From: Candidatus Thorarchaeota archaeon
GTDB lineage: Archaea; Asgardarchaeota; Thorarchaeia; Thorarchaeales; Thorarchaeaceae
NCBI GenBank assembly: GCA_016839245.1
Contig: JAEOUN010000006.1
Location: 1-33,365 of the forward strand
Reading direction: 5' to 3'
Length of the DNA stretch: 33,365 bases
The notes under the pieces were generated by a model. The model was not told the DNA's origin and did not search any database. It saw only the letters and a program-made list of their open reading frames with translations. Position numbers and translations under genes: made by a program. Position 1 is the first letter of the stretch; each line of letters starts with the position of its first letter. This document shows, piece by piece, positions 1 through 7,584 of this stretch.

Positions 1-170
1 CCAGAATCAAGCCAAATCAGGCAATAGCTACAGTCCGTGTCAATCGGCAACACATCAGAGTGGGTATAATTGCTCTCAAGAAAGCTGGTGCAAAGATGCC
101 TACACCCTGCAAGATTGTCTTTGATAAGATTGACCCAGAGCTTAAGCGCAAGATGGGCTATGGTATCTAA
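1..170 (+). CDS. rpl10e: Large-subunit ribosomal protein L10e (uL16), 3' end only
   Basis: This is the C-terminal part of an archaeal uL16/L10e protein, a large-subunit ribosomal protein near the tRNA-binding centre. The reading frame enters at base 3 and gives 55 residues, ending MGYGI and TAA at 168-170. What is seen: the stretch with NQAIATVRVNRQH followed by ALKKAGAKMPTPCKIVFDK. This matches the family pattern of a basic helix followed by a (K/L)P(T/V)PC(K/R)IV strand near the C terminus. The 5' part lies outside the window, so start and upstream context are unknown. Its TAA overlaps the TAG of the convergent trmJ gene. Confidence 0.85.
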   Translation, partial: RIKPNQAIATVRVNRQHIRVGIIALKKAGAKMPTPCKIVFDKIDPELKRKMGYGI

Positions 171-904
171 TCCCCGTCTGCAGAACAGTCTTTGAGTAGT
201 TCATTCATTCGTCGTACGATGCCAGTCAGTGTTGTAATCTCGCGTCCAGTCATGTATGCACGACTGAGCAGGTTTCTCATGACTTGCTTGGCAATTGGTC
301 TTCTGAACTCCTGTGTGTATAATCTATCAATTAGCTCATCAAAAAAGACCAAGACCTGTTCACGTTCTTTCTTCGTGGCTGCCCTTGCAGCAGCAGGTTC
401 TCTCTCTTCCCGTGGAGGTAATTTGGCAAAGAGATGAAATAGTGTGATCGCCACTGCATGACTTAGATTCAGGCTCGGATACTCATCTGATGTGGGGATT
501 GTGAACGCAAGATCACAGAGACCTATCTCATCGTTCGTAAGACCACTACTCTCGCGACCAAAGACTAGGGCGATGGTTCCATCTAGTGCATTGTGATCTG
601 GTAGTTTCTCAAGAGGTACAAGGGCTCGTGTGACACTATGATTTCCTCCAGGTCTTGCAGTCGCAGCCCACGCAGCATCGATATCTTCAAGAGCTGACTC
701 AAGAGTCGTGTAGATTTTTGCCGAGTCTAGAATGTCAGATGCACGTACTGAGAATATCTGTGCCTGATAATCATCCCGAGGGTCGCACCCAACGATTCTC
801 ATCTCTTTTACGCCAAAATTTGCGAGCACTCTTGATGTGAATCCTACATTTCCTGGATTTTCTGGTTCTACAAGAATCACGACTATGTTAGATAGTTCCT
901 GCAA
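167..904 (-). CDS. trmJ: TrmJ-type tRNA 2'-O-methyltransferase (SPOUT/SpoU family)
   Basis: Predicted SAM-dependent 2'-O-ribose methyltransferase of the SpoU branch of the SPOUT superfamily. The archaeal TrmJ group methylates nucleotide 32 of the tRNA anticodon loop. All three family motifs are visible: motif 1 around residues 14-30 (EPENPGNVGFTSRVLANFG), motif 2 near 115-130 (VFGRESSGLTNDEIGLCD) and motif 3 (PSLNLSHAVAI). At 245 aa it has normal length, with a helical C-terminal extension as in TrmJ. The start is TTG at 904, preceded by a GGGGAGTG-like ribosome site. It is the last gene of a minus-strand run behind the DRG-like GTPase (21 nt gap). The exact methylated position is inferred from the family. 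Confidence 0.85.
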   Translation of the reverse strand: MQELSNIVVILVEPENPGNVGFTSRVLANFGVKEMRIVGCDPRDDYQAQIFSVRASDILDSAKIYTTLESALEDIDAAWAATARPGGNHSVTRALVPLEKLPDHNALDGTIALVFGRESSGLTNDEIGLCDLAFTIPTSDEYPSLNLSHAVAITLFHLFAKLPPREEREPAAARAATKKEREQVLVFFDELIDRLYTQEFRRPIAKQVMRNLLSRAYMTGREITTLTGIVRRMNELLKDCSADGD

Positions 905-925
905 AGTTACACACTCCCCGCAGGA

Positions 926-2113
926 TTACGTATGAGCCAATTGAATGACATCTCCATCTTGGAGAGGATAGTTTAGTCCTACAACTCTACGTTTAATCTT
1001 GTCATTGTCTCTAATTATGACTGCTGATCTGAATCTCTCAATGAATAGTTCTCTATGCACCTTAGCTGCAGCATCCTCTACAACTGATCCCTCTGGTAAG
1101 ACGATTGGCTTTCTCTCTCTCGGTTTTCCTGGTATTTTTGTATATACTCTCAATATGTCTAGATGATTGTAAAATGCCCAACTCATCCCATCAAGATTTT
1201 CCTTTCTCATCGCAGAGGTTGGTACGATATCAAACCTATCTGCATACTTCTTCTCAAGTTCTTGGTATCGCGTAATCGATCCCGGAGCATCCCCTTTTGT
1301 AGCAACAATCATCGCACGGACATATGCTACGCTAGTATCCAAGGCATCGATAAGTTGCTGAAACGTGGCAGGTTTTTGAAACCGTACAATGATGTTTGTG
1401 ATTCTGCGTGCTCTAAGGAACTCCTTTACTTCTTCTATATCACCTTGGTAATTTTGAATCCCGTATAACATATGGCCACCTAGGCCAACCTTCTCAATCC
1501 TTACTGCTGTCTTCTCCTTATTGAGGCGAATTCTTGCATGATCTATTTCACCAAGAATAGTCTGCATCTGCCAGTCGATATCTTGCGATAGATCTATGAC
1601 TAACGCAATGCAGTCAGTGTTTCTGGCTACGGCCATGGCCTGTCTACCAATACCCGCTTCATGGCTTCCTTCAAAGACACCCGGCAACTCTACTAGCTGT
1701 ATATTGATGTCATCTAACGTGAGCATGGCTGGAGTTGGAATTGGAGTAGTAAATGGATAATCTCCAACATCTAATTTTGCATTTGTCACTGCATTGATGA
1801 GTGTAGATTTACCACTATTTGTCACACCGATTAAGCATACCTGACCAGCTCCTTCCTTTCGAACAACACCTTCTTCTGAACCTCCCGATCGACGAGCTCT
1901 CTCCTGTTCTTTTCGTTTTTCGAGTTGTGCCTTGAGCTGGGCAAGTTTTTTTCTGTAATCCGCAATCATTCGTTCAGCGCCTTTATGATTAGGCGCAAGT
2001 GACAAAAGTTTCTCCAGTTCTACTATCCTCTGAGCGAGGTCCTCAGTTTCCTCGTAGATAATCCGTTGTTTATCGAATTCTGGAGTTACATTTGTTGGCA
2101 ACGATGTTCGCAC
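926..2113 (-). CDS. DRG/Obg-type GTPase with TGS domain, altered G3 and G4 motifs
   Basis: A translation-factor-type GTPase of the DRG group (COG1163-like), expected to act on ribosomes or RNA. Order of parts: N-terminal charged coiled-coil region (about 20-80), G domain, and C-terminal TGS domain (about 330-395, ending LQDGDVIQLAHT). G1 is GVTNSGKST at 96-104. G3 reads ELPG at 142-145 where DRGs have DLPG. G4 reads TKGD at 272-275 where NKxD is usual. A G5-like TSA follows. The GTG at 2113 sits directly on an AAAGGT sequence, so the TTG at 2101, about 11 nt behind GGTG, may be the real start. It lies between the TrmY-like gene and trmJ in one operon. The substitutions suggest a divergent subfamily rather than canonical DRG. 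Confidence 0.8.
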   Translation of the reverse strand: MRTSLPTNVTPEFDKQRIIYEETEDLAQRIVELEKLLSLAPNHKGAERMIADYRKKLAQLKAQLEKRKEQERARRSGGSEEGVVRKEGAGQVCLIGVTNSGKSTLINAVTNAKLDVGDYPFTTPIPTPAMLTLDDINIQLVELPGVFEGSHEAGIGRQAMAVARNTDCIALVIDLSQDIDWQMQTILGEIDHARIRLNKEKTAVRIEKVGLGGHMLYGIQNYQGDIEEVKEFLRARRITNIIVRFQKPATFQQLIDALDTSVAYVRAMIVATKGDAPGSITRYQELEKKYADRFDIVPTSAMRKENLDGMSWAFYNHLDILRVYTKIPGKPRERKPIVLPEGSVVEDAAAKVHRELFIERFRSAVIIRDNDKIKRRVVGLNYPLQDGDVIQLAHT

Positions 2114-2145
2114 CTTTTCTTGAGATAGTCATTATGAAGCTTTCT

Positions 2146-2727
2146 TCATGGCTCAGATTGAGTCCTATCTACATCTCTATTTACATTGAGGATGAATCTC
2201 TCAGGATGAGGAGGACAAGGGAGTGTCTTAAAGTCCTCTAATCCAGAAGATTCTATGAAATTCTGTAATGTTTTATTATCATAGATAAGAAGACTATCTA
2301 TGTTATTAAGATTTAATGAATCCCATCTCTGTTTGTGTTTGTCTGCAATGATGATGTTATTGTGGTTTAGTGTATGCAGAAAGTTGTCAAAACTGGTTCT
2401 ATCTAGAGTAATGCCGTTGTCCATGATATCTGATGATTGCAAAGATAGCTTATCTAAAACCTGTACGGCTTTCAGAAGGAAGAAGGAAATTGACCTCTCG
2501 TCAGGAGACACCCTTCGTAATGTGTTTCCCGGGAATGAGATAATTCTCATATCTTGGGATTCGCCTAAAGCTATGGAAACAACTACATCTCTTCTTAGGT
2601 TAGAAGAAATAAACAGTCCAACATTGATGCATCTGCATGCTGTGATTACTTGAGGTGAGTTAATACCTGCTTTTGCTGATCCTTGATCAATTGGGAGTTC
2701 ATCAAATAGTATCATGAATTGACGCAT
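2146..2727 (-). CDS. TrmY-like (DUF358) SPOUT protein with degenerate SAM-site motifs
   Basis: The N-terminal two thirds match archaeal TrmY, the SPOUT enzyme that N1-methylates pseudouridine 54 in the tRNA T-loop: MRQF start, CRCINVGLFISSNLRRDV near 32-50 and LRRVSPDERSISFFLLKA near 70-90. At 193 aa it has family length. The C-terminal knot is divergent. Where TrmY has GDHxG this protein reads YDNKT, and the usual L(S/G)P(L)xLxxxHC segment is replaced by a stretch with PCPPHPERFIL. The overall spacing still aligns and it ends VDR as TrmY ends LDR/K. ATG at 2727 follows a GGAAT site. SRP54 lies 17 nt upstream. It is a TrmY homologue by fold, but activity is uncertain because SAM-binding residues appear lost. 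Confidence 0.72.
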   Translation of the reverse strand: MRQFMILFDELPIDQGSAKAGINSPQVITACRCINVGLFISSNLRRDVVVSIALGESQDMRIISFPGNTLRRVSPDERSISFFLLKAVQVLDKLSLQSSDIMDNGITLDRTSFDNFLHTLNHNNIIIADKHKQRWDSLNLNNIDSLLIYDNKTLQNFIESSGLEDFKTLPCPPHPERFILNVNRDVDRTQSEP

Positions 2728-2744
2728 CGAGATTCCATTCCAAT

Positions 2745-4136
2745 CTACATACCTGGTAATCCGCCTGGAAGTCCAGGGATTCCTCCCTTACGGCCTCTGC
2801 GCTGCTTGCCCATCTGTTTCATCATCTTTTTCATCTGTTCGTGTTGCTTCAACAGATCTCTGACATCCTTCAACGAGGTTCCAGAACCTCTCGCAATTCT
2901 CTTGATGCGTGATGATTTGATTATCTTGGGTTCTTCTAATTCCTCTTTTGTCATGGAATTCATGATGATTTCCCATTTTTTCATATTCTCTTCTTGAATC
3001 TCCGCTATACCTTCGGGTAATTTGTATTGGAGACCCAACATTTCCATTACCTTACCGATAGGTCCCATTTTCTTCAATTGTTTCAATTGTGCCATCATAT
3101 CTTTCAGAGAGAATTGTCCCTTCATGATCCTTTTGACAGCATCTTCTTCAACCTCGATTTGAGCATCTCTAACTTTCTCTACTAATCCTCTGATATCTGA
3201 CATACCCAAAAGTCGACCAGCGAATTTAGTTGGATTGAAGGGTTCAATCGCATCCATCCCCTCTCCTGTTCCGATAAATTTGATCGGCGCTTTTGTTGCT
3301 GCAACTGCTGATAGTGCACCACCACCTTTGGCTCCGCCATCTAACTTGGTCACAATAATTGAGCCAATATCAGTTGCCTTACTAAAAGCACTAGCCTGTA
3401 CTCCCGCCTGTTGACCAAGAGTTCCATCAATAACTAGTATAATCTCTTGCGGTTTGACATTTTTAGAAATGTCTTTCATCTCTTTTATGAGGCTATCTTC
3501 CTCTCTATGACGACCAGAGGTATCTAGGAGTATTAGTTCGATTCCTCTGTTCTTCATCTCATTAAATCCTTTTTTGGCTAGCTTGACAGCGTCCTTTTCA
3601 TTCTCATCTCCCCAAAATGGAACGTTGGATTTTTCTGCAAGTTGTTTTAGTTGACTATAAGCTCCTGGTCTAAAGTTATCAGCACAAATGACTCCTGTCT
3701 TAATCCCTCTCTTTTGGTAATATCGTGCCAACTTGCCAATAGTAGTTGTCTTTCCAGAACCCTGAATGCCTACCATCATTACAAGATTTGGTTTTCCTGG
3801 ATGTATTGTTAAGGGAACGGCTTTCTCTCCCAAAAAGTATGCCAGTGTATCCCAGACGACACGAATGATATGTTCGCGACGAGAAACACCTCTCGGGAGT
3901 TTTTCATCAAGTGCTTGTTCTTGTACTCTCTGTGTGATTGCCATCACAAGATTTACATCAACATCCGCAACCAAAAGAGCTCTTTGTATATCTTTGACTA
4001 GTTCCTTTACTAATTCCTCATCAATCACACTAGCGCCAAAGAGCCTCTTCAAGGCAGAATTGAGAGATTTACCAAGACCTTCTAGAACCAAGACTATCTC
4101 ACCGACTGATTCAAATTTTGACTGGTCAAAGCCCAT
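2745..4136 (-). CDS. srp54: Signal recognition particle GTPase SRP54
   Basis: The 54-kDa GTPase subunit of the signal recognition particle, which binds signal sequences and 7S RNA and delivers ribosomes to the FtsY receptor at the membrane. Seen: helical N domain (1-90), G domain with P-loop GIQGSGKTTT, DTSGR (G3), TKLDGG (G4), and a methionine-rich M domain with KKMGPIGKVMEMLG. The RNA-binding SRIKRIARGSGTS segment is followed by a basic Gly/Met/Lys tail. At 463 aa it has normal archaeal length. ATG at 4136 has no clear Shine-Dalgarno sequence. An A/T box near 4158-4168 would put transcription start almost at the ATG, so the message may be nearly leaderless. It is the first gene of the minus-strand operon to trmJ and diverges from pyrI. 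Confidence 0.97.
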   Translation of the reverse strand: MGFDQSKFESVGEIVLVLEGLGKSLNSALKRLFGASVIDEELVKELVKDIQRALLVADVDVNLVMAITQRVQEQALDEKLPRGVSRREHIIRVVWDTLAYFLGEKAVPLTIHPGKPNLVMMVGIQGSGKTTTIGKLARYYQKRGIKTGVICADNFRPGAYSQLKQLAEKSNVPFWGDENEKDAVKLAKKGFNEMKNRGIELILLDTSGRHREEDSLIKEMKDISKNVKPQEIILVIDGTLGQQAGVQASAFSKATDIGSIIVTKLDGGAKGGGALSAVAATKAPIKFIGTGEGMDAIEPFNPTKFAGRLLGMSDIRGLVEKVRDAQIEVEEDAVKRIMKGQFSLKDMMAQLKQLKKMGPIGKVMEMLGLQYKLPEGIAEIQEENMKKWEIIMNSMTKEELEEPKIIKSSRIKRIARGSGTSLKDVRDLLKQHEQMKKMMKQMGKQRRGRKGGIPGLPGGLPGM

Positions 4137-4145
4137 ATCAACTTT

Positions 4146-4192
4146 GGGTTTTAACCAGTGGTAATTAAACCAAGGGGCAAGGTTGAAAACCC
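4146..4192. promoter_or_regulatory. Inverted repeat in the divergent srp54/pyrI promoter region
   Basis: Between the two divergent starts (4136 and 4226) lies GGGTTTTAACC (4146-4156) with an inverted partner GGTTGAAAACCC (4181-4192), pairing over 11 bp with one extra base. A third related element, GGTAATTAAACC (4160-4171), lies in the middle. A shared operator or overlapping promoter elements for srp54 and pyrI are possible. No regulator is identified. Confidence 0.5.
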
Positions 4193-4225
4193 AATTAGTT
4201 TCTCCAGTATCATGCTGGTGAAAAG

Positions 4226-4708
4226 ATGTCCGAAGAAGGAAGTGGTAAGATTCGTATTGTGAAGATCAATGATGGAACGGTCATTGATCATATAAGAGCT
4301 GGAATGGCCTTGGAGGTCCTGAGAATTCTCAGGATTACTGGCAAAGAGGGAAATATTGTTTCACTAGCCATGAATATAACAAGTTCGAGAATTGGTCGTA
4401 AGGATATTGTCAAGGTTGAGAATCATTTTCTAGAGGATGCTGAAGTCGCACGTATTGCTCTTGTAGCTCCTGAAGCAACTATTAATCTCATTAAAGACTC
4501 TAAAGTGATTAAGAAGACTCGTGTTGAATTGCCTGAAATCCTCTCAGATATCATGAAATGCCCAAATCCAAGATGCGTCACAAATAAGGAAAGAGAACCA
4601 ATTCATAGTAAATACCAAGTTGTATCAAAAAATCCAATTCGACTCAAATGCCTTTATTGTTGGAACTTGGTTGAGGAGTCACACATTATTTCAGAATTCA
4701 CGAACTAG
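4226..4708 (+). CDS. pyrI: Aspartate carbamoyltransferase regulatory chain PyrI
   Basis: Regulatory subunit of aspartate transcarbamylase, the first committed enzyme of pyrimidine synthesis. It binds nucleotide effectors and holds catalytic trimers together through a zinc domain. Seen: an N-terminal nucleotide-binding region with NDGTVIDHIRAGMALEVLRIL, then the C-terminal zinc domain with CPNPRC, a 20-odd residue spacer and CLYC, giving all four zinc cysteines. At 160 aa it has normal length. ATG at 4226 follows GGTGAAAAG. The catalytic gene pyrB, commonly adjacent in archaea, is not next to it. pyrI stands alone between srp54 and the ATPase genes. Confidence 0.95.
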   Translation: MSEEGSGKIRIVKINDGTVIDHIRAGMALEVLRILRITGKEGNIVSLAMNITSSRIGRKDIVKVENHFLEDAEVARIALVAPEATINLIKDSKVIKKTRVELPEILSDIMKCPNPRCVTNKEREPIHSKYQVVSKNPIRLKCLYCWNLVEESHIISEFTN

Positions 4709-4797
4709 GCTTACTTATCACTCGCTAGTCAATTTCCAAATGCTTTTTAGTAGTCTATTATCGAATTGGCTTAAGTCGATTCAAGCAGGAAGTTTTC

Positions 4798-5121
4798 ATG
4801 TCTAGCAATAAGATTGCCGTCATTGGTGATATAGATACAGTCACAGGATTTCGCCTAGTTGGAGTGAATGAGTGTGCTAGTCCAAGATCTCCTAGCGAAA
4901 CAAGAGAATTATTACTTGACTACTTTCGAGATCCAAATATGGGCTTGATTATCATCACAGAACCGTTAGCACAACAGGTGGAAGACACTATTGTGGAGCT
5001 CTCACAATCACCAGTTCCTGTAATATTATTGATTCCAGATAGAGATGGAACAACAGGAACTTATGAGGCTGTTCTAAAGGAACTGATACGACGTGCAGTC
5101 GGAATTGAGATTAATATCTAG
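4798..5121 (+). CDS. atpF: A-type ATP synthase subunit F
   Basis: Subunit F of the archaeal A1Ao ATP synthase, a small central-stalk component that contacts subunits D and A3B3. Seen: a 107-residue Rossmann-like protein opening NKIAVIGDIDTVTGFRLVG, with GLIIITEPLAQQV in the middle and PVPVILLIPDRDG, the usual family signatures. ATG at 4798 is preceded by CAGGAAG. A T-rich box (CTTTTTAGTAG, about 4744-4754) upstream could be its promoter. It leads directly into subunit A (25 nt gap), the conserved F-A order. Subunits C, E, I and K are not upstream, where they are found in many archaea. Confidence 0.92.
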   Translation: MSSNKIAVIGDIDTVTGFRLVGVNECASPRSPSETRELLLDYFRDPNMGLIIITEPLAQQVEDTIVELSQSPVPVILLIPDRDGTTGTYEAVLKELIRRAVGIEINI

Positions 5122-5146
5122 AACTACTATAACGGAGTGACAAACC

Positions 5147-6952
5147 TTGTCTGAACAAATCGGGAAAATTGAAAGTATTGCAGGTCCAGTTGTCAAATGT
5201 TCTGGTATCCCCTCTGTTCGTATGTATGAAGTTGTACGAGTAGGCAACCAGCAACTAATTGGCGAAGTTATTGAAGTAGGCGATGAGGAATTCACTGCCC
5301 AAGTCTATGAAGAAACATCAGGTTTAGCTCCTGGTGAGCCAGTAGTATCAACTGGTGATGCTCTCTCAGTAGAACTTGGACCAGGTCTCATTGGTTCAAT
5401 CTACGATGGTATCCAGAGACCCCTTCCAAAATTGCAAGAATTGTCTGGTGATTTCATCTCTAGAGGGCTCAACGTCGATGGTCTAGATAAGGAAAAGAAA
5501 TGGAAATTTACTCCAACTGTCAAAAAAGGAACAAAAGTTGTTCCTGGTGATATTATTGGTGAGGTCCCAGAAACAGGTATCATCAAATCAAGAATCATGA
5601 TTCCTCTTGGTATTGAGGGTGAAATAGTAGAGATTGTTACAGAGGGCGAATATACTGTTACTGATGTTATTTGCAAGGTTGCAGATGAACATGGTGATGT
5701 TCACGATGTACAAATGATGCAAAAGACTCCCGTTCGTATAGGTCGACCATTCAAAGACAGAGTTCCAATGAATACTCCTCTAATCACTGGACAACGAGTC
5801 ATTGATACTTTCATGCCCCAGGCAAAAGGAGGTACTGGAGCTATTCCTGGAGGATTTGGTACTGGCAAGACAGTAACGCTTCATCAATTTGCTAAATGGG
5901 CTGATGCACAGGTTGTTGTCTATGTTGGATGTGGTGAGCGAGGAAATGAAATGACAGAAGCACTTGAAGAATGGCCTCACTTGAAAGACCCAAAGTCTGG
6001 GCGCCCCCTTATGGAACGCACAGTCTTGATTGCAAACACATCTAATATGCCCGTTGCTGCAAGAGAAGCCTCTATCTACGTTGCAGTTACAATTGCGGAG
6101 TATTTCAGAGATCAAGGATTTGACGTTGCACTAATGGCCGACTCTACGTCACGTTGGGCTGAAGCTCTTCGTGAGATATCTGGTCGCCTTGGTCAGCTTC
6201 CCTCTGAGGAAGGATATCCTGCATATCTAGGATCACGTCTTGCTCAATTCTATGAGCGGGGTGGAAGAGTAGAGACCCTTGCATCTGACAAGCGTCTTGG
6301 TTCCATCACTCTCTGTGGTGCAGTATCTCCACCTGGAGGCGACTTTTCAGAACCCGTCACTCAAGCTACTCTAAGAATTGTAAAGGTATTTTGGGCGCTG
6401 GACAAAGATTTAGCAGCAAGAAGATTCTTCCCTGCAATCAACACATTGACAAGTTACTCACTATATCATAGCACTCTTGAACAGTGGCACAAGAAAACAT
6501 TGGGTGAGGATTGGCCTGATCTTGTGAAGGAAGCACTTGCAATTCTTCAGAAGGACCAGGAGCTCAGGGAAATTGTGCAGCTTGTTGGTCCTGATGCACT
6601 TCCTGAGTCTGAACGGGCAACATTGGAAGCCGCACGAATGATCAAAGAGGACTTTCTTACACAGAGTGCACTCCATGAAATAGATACTTACTCTCCAATT
6701 GGGAAAACATATCGAATGTTGCGAATCATTATTGGATTCACAACAAAAATGGCTGCTGCAGTTAAGATGGGTGTACAGGTCAGAAGAATTTTGGACCTAA
6801 GTATTCTTGATAACATTGCACGAATGAAGATCATGCCCTGGGACTCTTACAGCGAGCAGATGGATGCAGTTGAGAGAAAAATGGAAAAGGAGTTTCAAGC
6901 TTTATACCAAGAGCTCTCCGATTCCGGTCTAATTCCCGAGCATACTGTCTAG
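5147..6952 (+). CDS. atpA: A-type ATP synthase catalytic subunit A
   Basis: Catalytic nucleotide-binding subunit of the A1Ao ATP synthase. Seen: N-terminal beta barrel (1-75), the A-subunit-specific bulge region (about 110-195), and a nucleotide-binding domain with P-loop GGFGTGKT at 235-242. GCGERGNEM (catalytic Glu) and [24 protein letters not shown] follow, then a helical C-terminal domain. At 601 aa it has normal length, so no intein interrupts the P-loop. The usual archaeal P-loop is GPFGSGKT, so P and S are replaced here. The start is TTG at 5147, supported by GGAGTGA at 5132-5138. It lies directly after subunit F. Subunit B is not next but about 1.2 kb further on. Confidence 0.97.
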   Translation: MSEQIGKIESIAGPVVKCSGIPSVRMYEVVRVGNQQLIGEVIEVGDEEFTAQVYEETSGLAPGEPVVSTGDALSVELGPGLIGSIYDGIQRPLPKLQELSGDFISRGLNVDGLDKEKKWKFTPTVKKGTKVVPGDIIGEVPETGIIKSRIMIPLGIEGEIVEIVTEGEYTVTDVICKVADEHGDVHDVQMMQKTPVRIGRPFKDRVPMNTPLITGQRVIDTFMPQAKGGTGAIPGGFGTGKTVTLHQFAKWADAQVVVYVGCGERGNEMTEALEEWPHLKDPKSGRPLMERTVLIANTSNMPVAAREASIYVAVTIAEYFRDQGFDVALMADSTSRWAEALREISGRLGQLPSEEGYPAYLGSRLAQFYERGGRVETLASDKRLGSITLCGAVSPPGGDFSEPVTQATLRIVKVFWALDKDLAARRFFPAINTLTSYSLYHSTLEQWHKKTLGEDWPDLVKEALAILQKDQELREIVQLVGPDALPESERATLEAARMIKEDFLTQSALHEIDTYSPIGKTYRMLRIIIGFTTKMAAAVKMGVQVRRILDLSILDNIARMKIMPWDSYSEQMDAVERKMEKEFQALYQELSDSGLIPEHTV

Positions 6953-6997
6953 AATATCGTGCTTTTTATTCCCGATAGCATATAATAGGAATTAGAG

Positions 6998-7549
6998 ATG
7001 ACTCGTAAAAAGAAACTAGCAGAGTTGCACAAGCGCATTGAGGAGTGTGTACTTTGCTCACTTCATAAAACACGTACACATGCTGTTCCTGGTGAAGGAC
7101 CATTAGATGCAAAACTTTTCTTCATTGGAGAGGCACCAGGCGCACAAGAGGATAAGACAGGAAGACCCTTTGTTGGCAGATCTGGCGAGTTCCTGACTTC
7201 ATTGATAGAGAAAATTGGATTATCTCGTGATGATGTCTTCATCACATCGATTCTAAAATCACGACCACCTAATAACAGGAAACCTTTGAACTCAGAAATT
7301 GAGGTATGTTGTCCTTATGTGGAACAGCAGATAGAGATTGTGAATCCACAAATCATTGTTCTATTAGGTGGAGTTGCAATAGATTCGATGATTGGACCCT
7401 GGAAGGTGTCAGAATCACACGGTCGCATCTATGAAGCTAATGATAGAACTTACTTCATGACTTATCATCCTGCAGCTGCTCTTCGATTTCCACGTATTAA
7501 AGAGCTAATGCACCAAGACTTTGCCATTTTGCAATCTGAATTGATTTAA
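6998..7549 (+). CDS. Family-4 uracil-DNA glycosylase (UDGa type), one Fe-S cysteine replaced by Ser
   Basis: Removes uracil from DNA to start base-excision repair. Seen: 183 aa, motif 1 GEAPGAQEDKTGRPFVGRSG (about 44-63) and motif 2 with YHPAAALR near the C terminus, both diagnostic of iron-sulfur family-4 UDGs. The cluster ligands in this family are CxxC near the N terminus, a Cys in KCRPP(x)NR, and a Cys about 15 residues later. C17 and C20 are present and C104/C105 (CCPY) is present, but the third position reads KSRPPNNR with Ser88. ATG at 6998 follows GGAATTAGAG. A TTTTTATT box at about 6962-6969 may be a promoter of its own. It sits inside the A-ATPase cluster, an unusual place. Confidence 0.9.
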   Translation: MTRKKKLAELHKRIEECVLCSLHKTRTHAVPGEGPLDAKLFFIGEAPGAQEDKTGRPFVGRSGEFLTSLIEKIGLSRDDVFITSILKSRPPNNRKPLNSEIEVCCPYVEQQIEIVNPQIIVLLGGVAIDSMIGPWKVSESHGRIYEANDRTYFMTYHPAAALRFPRIKELMHQDFAILQSELI

Positions 7550-7584
7550 GTGCCCATTATATTCTCACATACTGATTTCATAAT

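Noticed and set aside
3766..4164. 132-codon open frame opposite srp54
   Set aside because: Antisense to the well-conserved NG domain; no signal for translation.
5849..5872. Possible intein site at the subunit A P-loop
   Set aside because: The P-loop is continuous and the protein has normal length, so no intein is present.
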